A stretch of DNA of 64,000 nt from Spongospora subterranea (taxonomy: Eukaryota; Endomyxa; Phytomyxea; Plasmodiophorida; Plasmodiophoridae): NCBI GenBank assembly GCA_900404475.1, contig OUQQ01000013.1, positions 21,991 to 85,990 of the forward strand, in the 5' to 3' direction. Made by a program: the position numbers and the translations under genes. Each line of letters starts with the position of its first letter. The first letter of the stretch is position 1. The notes beneath the pieces are model-generated. The model was given only the letters and a program-made list of their open reading frames with translations. It had not been told where the DNA came from and did no database searches. Below are positions 48,815 to 61,569 of this stretch, in pieces.

Positions 48815-51800
48815 ATGAATTTATGGACCAATGTCGGTCGGAACGGGACAGGTTGGAATTGAGAATGCTAATCAAAAGCTGTGTTTGACATTGTTGTCAT
48901 GCAGCCATCTATCCATTCAACGCCGATGGCGTCTATCAGATATCGCTTTTAGAAGGTGACGAAGTTTATGTTGATTTCGAACAAGGTGGATGGTACCGCG
49001 GTACAGTGTTTTCTAAGTCGCATGGTCAATTGCAAGGAATATTCCCTGCCTCTTACGTCAACCTTCGGGACGATGGTTATCTCGACAAACCAGAAGATGT
49101 CGAAACTCTATCCGATCGTAACCAACATGAAGCAGTAATTGTTGTTAAGCAAGTTGCTAAAACTTCTGCTGTGCATGATAATAGGGTTCGAAATCTGGTG
49201 AGCTGTGCGTTGAACATTCATGAGATCCAGCTCATTAAACTATATTTTTCATCTGCAGGAAAATGCCACGGATGAGCGTTCACTGGGAACCATAACAAAG
49301 AAAAATACTTTAATTCGCGAGGAACCTCAACCTGGTCGTTCCGGCGAACTTGTCTCTTTCTTCTGTGATACTGACGATAATGAAACGTCAGATGTTCATC
49401 ATAGCGTTGAGGAGCCTATTTCTGTAAATCTTGCTTCATCGCTTACTAACGCCGATGGTAAAGAAATATCAGACAGCTACCTTTGCCATGAAGAATGCCA
49501 TCTTGAAACAAATAACGTTGTTTTATCAAATGATGGCGATGTTGAGAAAGAGATGTCTCATAGTCCTCGCAGCGACGAAACCGTTGTGCTTGCAGAACGC
49601 GTCGAAGATTCAACGTCTATTATAGAATCCGAACAATACGATTTCTCCGTACCAACAAGAGAACGCTCTGAAACAATGTCGTTCACAAACGAGATCAATA
49701 CGGTGCGACCAAACTCTCCTCTCACAATCTTTGTCTTCAGTTTAGTTATGCACAGGCTCTACCAGGATTTGAGCTTCAAATACGGGAGTTACTGGCAAAT
49801 GGAAAACTACCCGAGCATCACGAAATGACTGAAAGACTTGCCCAGATCTTAACAATGCGTCGCGTAATTTCGGATTCTACGGTTGATAGCGCGCTGAAAG
49901 AATCTACAAGTAAGAATGGCACGGTTCCAAAGTTAGTTCTAACGACCTTTAGGAAACGAGATCATTGGGCTGATGGAAAGCTGCCGAAGGAAAGACAAAG
50001 GGTATATGTGCCCTCGCACGCCGAATCACGTTGTTGCCAATGTCGAAAATACCCCAATCCAAGTTCTGCTTTCTTTGCATCGCGATATGTATTCGTTAAT
50101 CCAAAAAGAGTCATCATCCCTATGGCAGCAAAAAGCTGATGCACGTCGTTCAGAGATGCGCAATCGTGTATTTAAGGGTCGAAAATCTTCAACGGAAAAG
50201 AATGCGGTCAACATTGGCTCTATTTTGCCCAAGGCAGTCATGTCCCTTCATCTTGACGTCAAGGCCTGCATTTTCTCTGTTGGCGAACCAACACATGTGT
50301 TTTTCTCGCTATTTTCTTTTGCCCGACAACAGTTTCTGACGTACGTGTGTAACGTAAAATACTCGCAAACATTCTGTCTAATAGTGACCGCTTCAGGGAA
50401 GAATATGTAATCGAACTTACTGCATCGGGAATGCCTGAAGATATCAATCTACTTGGTAGTTTATTACTTGATTTCGTACATGTCATGATGCTTACGTTCA
50501 TTACTTTTGCAGGCAAATTGCGAGCTGAGTTTCGAAGCTTAGAAAGTAGTGTTTTCGAAGACGATATATACCTTGTTTGCCAGATTTTTCGTATTGGGCA
50601 ACTTCGAACAGGAATCAAGATGCTTCAGAAGAAGCAGAAGCAACAACAGAACTATCGAAGGCCTTTTGGGTGTGCAGTACTGAAGCTGCTGTGTTTCAGC
50701 CCAATATTCGAACAGTTAGAACAATGGGTTGCACCGCCACATTTGGTTATTTATCGCGCAAAGGATCCTCTGCAATTCACTTCACTCCATAACCTAGTCA
50801 TCCGAGGATCGTCTAACATTGAGGTTGTTCCGCAAGCGAAGGGATTCGCTATCGGCCTCAAATTAGGACTCATGAGTGCACCTTCGGTTAGTTGTCAGAC
50901 GCTACACCGATCACCAATGTTCATATCTGCTGTTCAGACTCAAGGGTTCAGTATCGAAATGCTGACTTTGTCGCCGAACCTTCATCCTGGTTCTGACAGA
51001 AACGATTTTTACGTTATGTTGCGGGGAGGAGATTTCATTCAGGATAAAAAGAAAAGCTCGAAAAACATCGAGATTCGCGTTCAAGTGTTCACGGGGACAG
51101 GCTACTTGGTTCCTAATTGCATATATCGCGGAGCAGGACCCACGGTTTCGCCTGTCACTGAATATTGCAGCACGGTTTTCTACCACACCAACAATCCTAC
51201 ATTCTCTGAGACACTGAAATTGTCTATATCGAAACAGATCTTCACACAATGCCATTTGTTATTTACTATTTGGCACGTTTCGTCGAGTCCTGACAAAAAC
51301 CAATTGTGCTCGTTCAGTTTCTTGCCGCTTACTTGCCCTAGTGGTGCTGTCATCACCGACGGTATTCATGCTTTGCCATGTTATAAGCCCATTAAGAACC
51401 TGGGTCAACCTAATTCAGCTCTCCCACCCCAATATCTTAGTGCCAGCGCTCATTACAAGACGGACTCTTTCAGACAGCAATCGCAGATCGCCATCACAAA
51501 ACGAAAGGAGGAAATCTTTGTTGAAACTCAATTATCCTCTGTTACGATGACACAGTTAGATTCGCTTCATTCCCTGTTCAACTGGAGGCAATTGGATACC
51601 TCCCAGCTTAGGTCAATGATCACCAAAATCACCATGACTTCTGGTAAGGACTGACCAGTTTTGTCAATGAGCAGCTAAATTCAATGGCTTCAAAGGGACG
51701 GAGCTAGCGAAATATATCAAAGAAACGTTTGATGGCCTGTTCGCGATACTCTGCGCTATGCATCACGTTGACGAAATTTCGGTGCTGGCTTTTTCAGGAC

Positions 51801-54800
51801 TCCTTCACACTGTCGACCAATTAACAACCAAAATGTGTGCTGTGGGCAGCACTGTAGACTTATACATTGCCGATGTTTTCACCGTACCCGATGTTTATCT
51901 ATATTTAATTTCTAACGCTCGCCAAGCCTTAGTTTACGCGGCCGTTCACCATACGAGCTCTGACTCCGCCATGTTCAAACAGCTGACTTTACTGTGCAAG
52001 TGTTTTCAACATGTCCTCAAATTTATTATCAAATCTGCTCAGTGTTCCGAAGCCCTTCATTCCCAAACTTTCAAGGATAGGCTGATGGAGCTGCTTGAAG
52101 ATGTGACGGCGCTTTTCACTTTGCGAGGTCGCCACCCATGAGATTATCGTCTTGCATAGATTAACGTTTGGTTTTAATGCAGTGGGGCCGAAGGATCCTT
52201 TAATTGGGTGCAAGGCCTTTTTATTGCGATCGTTCTATACGACCTTTGATGACCTGTCAATCGTCTTTTCGCCTGAAGTGTTAGGCCAGATTTGCTTAAA
52301 CATCTTGAACGCCGTTCCCCATCATGCCGACAATGCCAAACTTTACATTTACAAACTGAGAATGATTGGCAGCATTGCACAATCTGTTATTGGTCGACAA
52401 GTTCAGTAATTGATGTCTCGAATTTTTGGCCGACCCCATGTAACTCACTATTCAGGCACACTGGTGGTCAATAATTCAATCTAATGTGATTGATTCTTTG
52501 CAGTTTCATCTTTCCAGTTCCAATGACGAAGCTTATTTGTCAATTGGAATTTTATCGGACCTCATTCGCATAATTCAAATAGGTAATACCGAATCTGCTT
52601 CTGCGAGTGTATTAGTAATGTCGTGTCAGGGTTCCCTGAAAACCCTGCTGCTAATCTTCTCCCTTTTAATAAGTTGCTGCACCCGTTGCTTCTTCTTGTT
52701 CGGCGTATTCAGTCGCAGGAAGATTTAATGCCTTCACAACAGGTTCATCAAATGTATTCCATTGACTTACCCATCGATTCTATTTCGTTATTGTATATCA
52801 TCATCCATTATATGGACGATGATAAGTTAACGAACTTGATCGTTGCGGACGATGAGATAACGCGCGAACTAGTGTCCGTATGCGAGAGTTCCCTGCTACA
52901 CAGGGTTTATCCCTCAATGTGGATTGTTCTTGACTGCTGGGAACTGTGCATTTTTGCTCGTATTTTACAATCGATATCATCGCACGTTGGACAACTTCGT
53001 CAGCCTGTAATTCAGTCGTTTTTTCATGTATGTGTCCTGTTTCAAGGACATAAAGACCTTCAAAATCTATCGGAAGTATTGAACATATCTACGCACCTCT
53101 GTGATTCGTAACTTAGTCGATTTCAGGCAAAAACTGAATTCCTAGACAACCGTGTTCTGCCCTCATCAATACGGTCCATTATTCGTCAGGCGTGGGCATC
53201 AATTGCTGATTATAGTGCGATATCTCACTTTTTCTGCTCAAACTTGTTAGTTCCTCTTTCACGGGATGCTAATTCTAACGGTAATTGCTGCATACTGTTT
53301 TCATGTGATGACTCATCTGCAATGATCAGAAAACTGTCCATCGCATGATCTTGCCATCGATATGTTTGCTGATCTTCTGGAGGAGGAGTACGCCCGCAGT
53401 GGAGGTTTATCTGCGATTAACCGGTTTACCGTTGACGCACTGGACGTTTTAGCTAACGATTCCCAAGATGATGCCCAAAAGTTTGTTGAGGTGACTCTCT
53501 TTTTCTTCTTTATATGCTCTACTAATGATGATTGAAAAGCTGCTGGATTCTTCGCTACGTCGACGTTTGGCATCTTCATCATCCAGCCTTCAATGTGCTG
53601 TTCAAGAATTTCTATGCCATCTCTCAACGTTTTACAACCTCATGCAGGGTCTTCTTCGTATTCCCAAAACCGACACATTTGAACATGAGCGTGCCAATGT
53701 TGTTAATCAACTGCTCGATTTTCTCATGTCTGATTCTAATGCTGGGCGTCGCAAGGCCATGCTTTATCGGTTGTTTCGGACTCATTTTCTGTTTCAACCC
53801 CGTTATTTAACAGGCTCCTTAGGTATTATACCTATCTCATTGACCTGAACGTTTCTCTGGGAGCTTTTGCCGAAGCAGGTAACGCTGCCTTGAAACAACT
53901 CAAACTCCTAGATTGGGTAGATGTCCCAGTTTCCAGCTGGGAAATATCGTCAGGACTATGTGATACAAGTAAAGAGACAGAATCCGCCCGCAAAGAGTTG
54001 CTTTATTTAAGGCTCATAGACCATTTTGATCACGCTGAGCTTTGGGAGAAATCCATTGAGGTAATAACCTTTTGTAGTTTAGGACACGGCGACTGATTTG
54101 CTCTGGGTTGTCAGGCTTGTGAAGACCTCCGTCAGCACTACCAACATTCTAGCTTCGATTATCTAAAGTTATCAGACGTGCTCGAAAGACAGGCATTACT
54201 ATTTCGCAAGATAATCACCGAACCGCGATTTTTTCCGTCGTACTTTCGTGTTGTTTATTATTCGAAAAGGTTCGATTACGATAAGGAATTGCAATAATAA
54301 CTCACCATCAATGTCAGTAATCCACCGCTGGAATATGTATTCCGAGGTATGAAACTCGAATCAATAATGGATTTCACCGAGAGAATTCGTTCCAAGCACA
54401 CTGATGCTCGCATAATCATGAGCAACAAAGATCCTCCACCGTCGGACATCGACCAAAATGAGCTAGTTATCACAATCACAATGCTAACAATCGCAAGTTT
54501 TGACGAGTATCAAGGAATTTCCCAGAACGATCTTAATCTGTCAAACGTATACTTCCTCTATGGTGAATCGCTGAATGTCTGATTAGTGTAACAGGTTCCT
54601 TGTCAAATGCAAAAATACCAACTCAATGATAACCTTTCATGGTTTGTTTTTTGTCAAACCGAAAGCCGAGCCTTGCAGGTCCGCTCCAAATTATACCTGT
54701 CTAAGCTACTCCTAATTCCATCTACAGGGGGAATTATGCAACGAATTCAAAGATTTATGGGTTAAGAAAACATACATTAGGACAGAAGAAGCATTTCCTT

Positions 54801-55280
54801 GCACAAGACGGCGGCTGAAAATCGTTGAGAGTGGTTCGATTGACGTTCATCCTATAGATTCGGTGATTCGTTTTCAGTTTCATGATTGTTGCATCCGCTA
54901 ATTTACATGAATAGGCATGTGAGACGATCGTAAAGAAGAATCGAGAGTTGCACGATGTCATCACATCAGTTAACAAGCCTTTTGGACCACATGATTTGCC
55001 AATTGATGTAGGCCCTTTGACCATGCAGCTGAACGGTATAATTGATGCAGCCGTCAACGGTGGATCGAAGAAGTACATCGACGCATTCTTCCACAGCGTC
55101 ATCGAAGGAAAACAAGATTCGCAGAACTCCCTGAAGACAGCTATGGAGACTCAAATTGTCCTTCTACGACAAGGGTTAAACGCCTTCAAGGAAAGGAAAA
55201 GCGCGGATCTAGATCCATTATATAATCGGCTACGAGTGCTATTTGAAAAGATGGTGGTTTCGTTCAATGATTTGCTATAA
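48815..55280 (+). CDS. DOCK-family guanine nucleotide exchange factor (SH3, DHR-1, DHR-2)
   Basis: DOCK proteins activate Rac/Cdc42-type GTPases and drive actin remodelling, often with ELMO. Exon 1 starts MNLWTNVGRNGT (48815) and joins in phase to an SH3 domain (AIYPFNADGVYQISLLEGDE, VYVDFEQGGWYRG, LQGIFPASYVNL). DHR-1, a C2-like phosphoinositide-binding domain, is seen at 50.9-51.3 kb (RNDFYVMLRGGDFIQDKKKS; YCSTVFYHTNNPTFSETLKL). A long helical armadillo-like part follows. DHR-2, the catalytic GEF domain, occupies 53.8-55.28 kb: DLNVSLGAFAEAGNAALKQL, LWEKSIEACEDLRQHY, RKIITEPRFFPSYFRVVYY, EYVFRGMKLESIMDFTERIR, and the last lobe VGPLTMQLNGIIDAAVNGGS. The SH3 places it with the DOCK-A/B type, which is the ELMO-binding type in animals. 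Estimated length is 1,800-1,900 residues. It ends at a stop after FNDLL unless an extra exon is used. Confidence 0.92.
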
Positions 55281-55335
55281 ACTTACGATAATCGCCCATA
55301 ATAATTTTTAATGAAGTCCATTTGCACAGGGATGG

Positions 55336-55650
55336 TTGTTCCCCTGTGTTTACTCTAGTGTTGCCTGTGCGGCTGCAGTAAAAGCAGACACCAGAGTATC
55401 ATGCACAGCTGTCAGTGAGACGACAGAACGAATATCGGCTATTACGGAACGAACGCAAATCGGTCAGGACCACTCAAATCTGCAAATTTCATGTCCTTTA
55501 CCTTCACGCTCGGATAATCGACTGTCGACAGTAGGAAGAATGACATTGGCAATGCAATCTATAACGATCGAAGAGTCCGATGTGGAAGAAGATGATAGAT
55601 CGGGGACAACTGTTTTGTTCAAATCCGTTCCTAAATCCCACAATGACTGA
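55336..55650 (+). CDS. Possible extra C-terminal exon of the DOCK gene
   Basis: This open frame (FPCVYSSVACAAAVKADTRV; then a Ser/Thr/Glu-rich tail with ITIEESDVEEDDRSG) lies just beyond the DHR-2 domain. It can be joined in phase from within the preceding exon using a weak GTTTCG donor near 55257 and an acceptor ending CACAG before GGATGG. A low-complexity tail is common after DHR-2. The weak donor makes this uncertain; it could equally be intergenic sequence or a separate small gene. Confidence 0.35.
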   Translation: MFPCVYSSVACAAAVKADTRVSCTAVSETTERISAITERTQIGQDHSNLQISCPLPSRSDNRLSTVGRMTLAMQSITIEESDVEEDDRSGTTVLFKSVPKSHND

Positions 55651-55665
55651 CAGGTCCAACATATG

Positions 55666-57861
55666 TCAATTGATAAGACCTTCCGATGACATCTCTTGTA
55701 ATATGTCATCTAGCAACGACGTTGCCGACCAGCTGATGATTTCTTCAACCTGCTGCGTCCATTGATGCTGCTTGCCACGAGCAGCGAACGCCTTTTGACG
55801 AAGGCCCGCTTGTTCCGCCTCACGTCTTAGCCGAATCGGCTGCGCCCTATCTATCAATGCTTGCATCGCCGTCAGCTGCTGATGAGCATTGAAATCGGTG
55901 CGCAGAGCTGACGACGATTGAGATAATACAAAACCGATGACCATATCGGTTATATAAGCCGTTGCTGATTCTCGTGTCAATACGTCAGCTGGGTTGTTCG
56001 ACTAGGCAACGCTTAGAACAACACAGATCCTACGGCAATGGGTCCAAGACCACTTACAGGTGTCACCATCAATTCTCGAATCAAGCTAATCGAATCGTGA
56101 ACTCGTCGTTGGAATTCAGCCTGCACCGCTCGCCCTCGTACTATCCTCTGGATTGTGATCGCATTGCTGTGCTGGCGCTCGGTCGCCGGATCAACACGAA
56201 CCATGGTCACCGGAGTGGCAGGCCGGATCACGCCAACGTGTTTCGGGTGCGATGGTGACGACGACTCGTAGGGCACTGCTGCGCCAGGAATCCCATTGGG
56301 ATTCGATTTCAATGCTGTGATGATTCCATCGATTTTCTTGATATCTTCTAGAATCGCTTGCCCTTTCCGACTGCGTAACAACCTCGTTTTCACCTATTCG
56401 GACGGTTTTGAAACAAATCAGCAAAATGTGTCGATAGACTATAAAAGCACGTCAAGACCTTATCCGGTTTCTGAATGACGACATTCATGCAGTTTGACGG
56501 GATCGTGGTCTCGAGTGCAACGATCGACTGATAGGATTTACCCATGCTGGCAATCTGTTTTTCTGCCAACGCGTCCATCTTGAACGGAGGCACCTTTCCA
56601 TCTCTCTCTAACGGCGCATAGATCGCTGACCCAAAATCACTGTAATCAGCGATGATGTCTCGACCGTTTGCGATCGCGAGGTTCTTTTGCATGTTTAGAC
56701 GAGCTCTGAAACATGGAAATTAGCGGCGGATCCAGAAGAAGGCAAATTCCGAAACTGTTTGAACCTGTTCATCTTCCTCATTGTATTATATCGCCGTTTT
56801 TGAATCTTGTCCAAAACGCTGACCTTATTAGCGTTGTTTCTTTCGTTGATCAGCTTGATTCTCCTATCAGTTTCCTGATTCTGCTCCGCTTCTCGGGCCT
56901 GGATTGCGTCAATTATCGCTTGCAGCTTCTGCTTCTCCAACGCGATTATTTGCGCTTCCCGGTACTCACATTCCTAAATCGAACCGCAACAAATCACCCG
57001 AAAATGGTCAATATTGCACATGGACACCGTCCTTACCTCCATCTCTTGGGCTTGCAGTAGCTTATTTCGCTTGATGAAGTCCTCATCGGTGATCGTCTCT
57101 GGCAATCCGGCCTGAAATGCTCGTCTGGCTTGGTCGCGCTCAATGAGCTCGATCTCGGTGAGTGAGATCCTGTTCAGGTCGTTGGGGAGCCAGTTCTGCA
57201 GATGGAGTATCTCTGGTGGGTTCTCCGGATCCGCTACGATATAATCTGGGGCATAGGGAACGGTCTGGGCGCTCTCCTCCCGGAATATCGATTGGGTCGC
57301 GATCGTCCTGGTCTTCGGCCCCGGCGTCTGCTCGATGGTGTTGATGGCGGTTTGTGGCGATAAGATCACCTCAGCAGGTGCAGCTTGCATGAACGGGATC
57401 AGGGGACGATTGAAGAAGATGTATCTCTCTTTTCCTATTGTTCAACGGATCAGACGGGAGATGTGTTCGAAATCCAGAAATCCCCAGAGAACCTGTCGCA
57501 TCGACTGAAAAATGAGAATTGCGCTGATGGAACTGAGATGATTCCCCAACATCATGAACTGATAATGGCAATGGTTGATGACCCGATCTCATACGATATC
57601 CACACGATGGGAACGTGCCAATCTCCGAGAACAGGTTGTTCCATACCGGAACCCGTTCGATTGAGTTGATCTGGAGATCATCACAGGTTATTCCCATATT
57701 CAAGTCCCCTAACAATCACTGAACCGGCTCACCAGGGATTTCCTCAGCGCCTTCTGGTGATCGGCCGACGACGAGACTGTGTAAATGGGATCATAGACAT
57801 GATCATATGCCCGAGCTGGCGCTACAACCCGTGTTGGACGAGCGTAGGCTGTCTTCACCAT
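55666..57861 (-). CDS. CFAP91: CFAP91 (MAATS1/AAT-1), axonemal radial-spoke-base protein
   Basis: CFAP91 belongs to the calmodulin- and spoke-associated complex at the base of radial spokes in motile cilia. Exon 1 (from 57861) reads RAYDHVYDPIYTVSSSADHQ, the family N-terminus. A 62-nt GTGAGC...CTCCAG intron leads to INSIERVPVWNNLFSEIGTF. A 58-nt intron then gives TGKERYIFFNRPLIPF. Further blocks are ESAQTVPYAPDYIVADPENP, a long coiled coil (EKQKLQAIIDAIQAREAEQN), ADYSDFGSAIYAPLERDGK, an IQ motif (AITIQRIVRGRAVQAEFQRR) and a C-terminal helical segment ending at 55666. The length of about 650 residues is slightly short for the family. Its presence implies motile flagella in the life cycle. The gene is tail-to-tail with DOCK and divergent from DnaJ. 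Confidence 0.92.
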
Positions 57862-58396
57862 TGATTGGGGCACGATAACGACCCGATTACCATATCACCA
57901 GGCTCATCGTACCAGGATCGATATCAATTGTACAAATATGGTACAAATACCCAAGTTCAGGATATTTCCTGATTCGTCAATAAAGAAAACGAGTAATTTC
58001 AATTGATTCAAATCAATACACCATGAGGAAACTTCATCAAAAAATTGAACTCTCACACTAGCAACGGAACATCGCTGATAGTCCATACAGCTATCAGGTT
58101 TATCATTAGGGATTACGAAATGGTTTGTCCAACGCCCCGACAAGGGTTTCAATCTTGTCCTGGCCAACTGTCGGGCGAGGGGCACCCCCCCTAGTGCAGC
58201 TCTCTGGTGGACGGTTGGCGATTACAGGTGCCAGGGGCTGCACCCTGATCATCCCAGCGACTGGAGAATGGGCTGCATATACTGTATATCGATAACCGGT
58301 GAACACCTAGACCTCACAGGGACTGATTGCAATCACAACTCCAATGGTTAGAACCATTCAGGGTCATTGTTTGGCTCGTTGCACATTAATTGACAA
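57862..58396. other. Intergenic region between divergent CFAP91 and DnaJ genes
   Basis: About 535 bp hold only short minus-strand frames without domains or splice support. They would contain the promoters of both genes; no element is recognised with confidence. Confidence 0.45.
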
Positions 58397-59999
58397 ATGA
58401 CCGTCCCATTCGACGATTGTCTATATGACGTTCTGGGAGTGAAATCCGACGCCACTCAAGCAGAGATTGGTACTGGGAAATAGGGGAATCAGAACCAGGT
58501 TTGGAGGAGTGGTTAACGCGAACTAACCTTAGGGGCCGTATGGAGGAAGCTCGCCATATTGCATCATCCAGATAAAGGCGGGGATCAAGAGAAATTCAAG
58601 GCCATCAGACGCGCATATGACGTCCTCAGGAATAAATCCAAACGGCAGATTTACGATCGATTTGGGATGAAGGTGATATCATCGGGGGAACGCGCGTTTG
58701 AGTTGAAATATTAAGGATGGACTGTAGGGCGTTAGTATAGGCTTGTTTTCTGATGGATATCATCGAGACTCCAACGTTAATGTATCTGGCCCTTCCAGAT
58801 TCAACCTGTTCAATCTGTTTAGAACCCAATCCCAACCGAATCCGCCGAATTGCGGCCCGAAAGGTGATCTGTCTGAAAGATTTCAACCTGGGTTTCTGAT
58901 TGTTGTTCGGCAGGACCTGCGGTTGAAATGAATCTAGCGTTGCCATTAGAGATTCTTTTGAAAGGCGCCTCTAAACGGATCAAGCTGAAACGGCAAATAC
59001 CCTGCCATTACTGTAGAGGAACCGGTTGTCGTTCTCGAATCAGCGACACAGAATGTTTGACATGTGATGGAGTATGGTGTTGGTGATCGTCAGATATGTG
59101 CTAAACAAGCCGTTCAGTTCGGCGCTCATGTTATTCAGCTGCGAATCGATAAAGGACCTGATGATCCACGCCAGCGAGAGGAGAAACGGATCATATGTCC
59201 AACGTGCGATGGTTTAGGGATCATGGTTCCACATAGCCAAAAATGTGAATACTGTTGTGGAAGGCGGCTCGAACCCGAAACTGTGCAGGTGACTATCGAT
59301 ATCCCTGCTGGATCCCGTCATGGCGATAGAATTGTCATCAATGGAGTAGCAGATCAGGTTCGAACACCACTTCTATATCCTCATTAGGAATCTCAGACCA
59401 CACCTGTTGATGATAGTTGCCGTATAGACGCCCTGGCGATCTGGTTGTCGTTATCGATGAGCTTCAGCACGGTATGTTTGAACGACTGACCAAACGATAA
59501 TCGAAGATAAACCCAAATAATAGAACGGTTTCGTCGAGTGCAAGATGACCTGGTGATAACGGATCGTATATCCCTAGTTGACGCCTTAACAGGTTTTGGA
59601 ATAGAGCACAATGTACAAAGTTGCTAATTGACCGATTTATAAGGCGCGTCTTTGCTGTTGAGACATCTTGATGGACGCCTTTTGAATGTCAAGACTTCGC
59701 GTAAGGAAATCCTTTCCTCTGATAACTGCATTGTGGTCCCCAATGAGGGATTTCCCAAGAAGGATTTCCCTATTCAGAAAGGGAATCTATATATTAGATT
59801 GCAGATTGAATTCCCGAAAGACGGGGCATTTGATAGGCATGCGGTTGAGGTATTCGTCGAGCAAAGATTATTGAAATCAGCTCATTTTGAATTACAGGTT
59901 TTGAAGAGAATTCTGCCTCAATTGAGCAAACCGTTGGAACCCGATTGCAAAACAAAAGAGACGCCGATTCACGTGAAAGGATCGAGAATGAAGAGTTGA
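58397..59999 (+). CDS. Type I (class A) DnaJ/Hsp40 co-chaperone
   Basis: It delivers unfolded clients to Hsp70 and stimulates its ATPase. The start at 58397 reads [20 protein letters not shown]. The J domain continues after an intron with [20 protein letters not shown], holding the His-Pro-Asp triad, and YDRFGM. A shortened Gly/Phe-like region follows. The zinc-finger domain has four CxxC elements ([31 protein letters not shown]); the last lacks the usual second Gly context. Client-binding domains show [56 protein letters not shown] and [20 protein letters not shown]. The C-terminus (KGSRMKS) has no CaaX box, so it is probably not farnesylated. The stop ends at 59999. Confidence 0.94.
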
Positions 60000-60022
60000 C
60001 AGATAATACAATATTAAATAAG

Positions 60023-60999
60023 TTAGGGTGAGAGATGTGGTAATAACAGATCACAAGACGAAAGGTGCTCAATTAAAGTGAAGGCATCGAAATTGCTGGA
60101 ATTTGGCCTAGGAGTGATGAATGGACAGGTTGCTACGCTGGCAATATGGGTCTTATCTAGCCGGTACAGATAAAAACACCAGTCGTTCATAACGGCTCCA
60201 TCGCACCGAAGTCTATACGACTGTAGCATCGACCTGGGACAAATGATTACATCATCGCACTCCTCGTCCGGATCGGTACAAGAGCGATTATCCGGAATAT
60301 AGAATTCCAATCTCTAAGAACCTGGTTCAATTGGTTTCAAAGCTGAACAAATGTTTATAACCGACCCTCATCTCCATTTGTAAACCGATCCCAATCGCTT
60401 TCAAATCTGAAATAATTTCAGGGTTTCGATTAATGATCACGAAATGGACTAACAAGATTCTTTCAAGGCCCATAGAACCAGGAATTGTACATTTCTTTGA
60501 ATAGGCGACGTCCATTGGTATATTACTTCCAACTCGGACGGGGCCAGACAGCTTTGCATCGATTCCAGCAAGTGCTGATCATTGCCGGCGTCGTCGATGT
60601 TGACAATGTCGCAACCAACATGATGATCCAATGACCCGGCCATCATGACCCACCATGAATGATGTGAAACATTGAACGAAACTGAATCCATATTTTCAGA
60701 GTGCAGATAATGATGAGAAAAAATTGTGACATACCATTTACCTGAGGGGAGACCAGTACAGGCTTGCCGAATGTTGACCGATCAAAAATTAATTCACGAT
60801 GGTCGACGCCCGAGAGTTTCGACAGCCCTATCCTGATTTGGAGTCGCCCGATCACTGAACGCAATCTGTCTGGAGCGTGAGAATATCGCAAAACCCTTTG
60901 TCGCTCAGAAGCGCTGATGGACTGCAGCGCTTCCATGATCCAAGCCTCATCGTCGACCATGCTATCACTGATCCGAGTACAATAGAGAATATCGGTCAT
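60023..60999 (-). CDS. 4'-phosphopantetheinyl transferase (LYS5/AASDHPPT type)
   Basis: It transfers 4'-phosphopantetheine from CoA to carrier proteins such as fatty-acid-synthase or polyketide ACP domains, or aminoadipate reductase. The start at 60999 reads MTDILYCTRISDSMVDDEAW. Family features follow: RVLRYSHAPDRLRSVIGRLQ, IFDRSTFGKPVL, SFNVSHHSWWVMMAGSLDHH, VGCDIV with the Mg-binding Asp, and WALKES at the catalytic Lys-Glu. An intron leads to LKAIGIGLQMEMRV, and the last exon contains LEFYIPDN and DWCFYLYRLDKTHIASVATC. At about 290 residues it fits the Sfp-type subgroup. It is tail-to-tail with the DnaJ gene (24 bp between stops). Confidence 0.9.
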
Positions 61000-61170
61000 G
61001 ACGTAATCTGATGGAAAGTTTCGCCCTTTTGAGTCAATCGGCCCAGATGGCGCAATTGATGGACGTCTCCCGACTACTGTACATACACCACAGCCAACGC
61101 CCCACGGAATATTCATCATCGTCATAAACACCAGTGTGATCAACTGCACGGGATAACACAAACCGATGAC

Positions 61171-61267
61171 TCTGAAGTTGCTATTATTAGAGTTTAGAAG
61201 GAGATTACCTGCAGAAATGGGTGTAATCCGATTTTATTCTGAAGTTGCTATTATTAGAGTTGAGAAG
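61171..61267. repeat. 30-bp direct repeat pair, 67 bp apart
   Basis: TCTGAAGTTGCTATTATTAG followed by AGTTTAGAAG at 61171-61200 recurs at 61238-61267 with a single base change. It lies upstream of the phosphopantetheinyl transferase gene. The surrounding stretch 61.0-61.57 kb shows no convincing gene. Confidence 0.95.
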
Positions 61268-61569
61268 ATTATTGCACAAATTGGTCAGGTATTTGTTTTT
61301 TAAGATTTCGATAGCTGCCACGAGCATTACATGTTTTTCAAAAGAGTGATCCTTGCGTCAAAGAGTGCATACATACTGTAGGTCGCAGTTGAGTGGCAAG
61401 CACATGATGATTAATTAAGGAAACAAGTTCATTTTTATACAGCCGGCTGGATAAAGTCCTTATTACAATACCGATTGACAGTCTCGATCCCCGTAAACTT
61501 GCAGCTCTCAGGCCTTGTAAGCCTCTCGATTGGACTCACTTGGTTAAAGTGAACAGCCTACAAGCGAAC

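Noticed and set aside
57432..57456. A possible 21-nt intron in CFAP91 (GTCTGATCC...CAATAG)
   Set aside because: A 58-nt intron starting at an upstream GTTCTC donor and using the same acceptor joins the long upstream frame directly to TGKERYIFFNRP, which fits the family better.
58106..58306. Minus-strand Pro/Arg-rich frame between CFAP91 and DnaJ
   Set aside because: It has no domain and no exon partners, and sits in a likely divergent promoter region.
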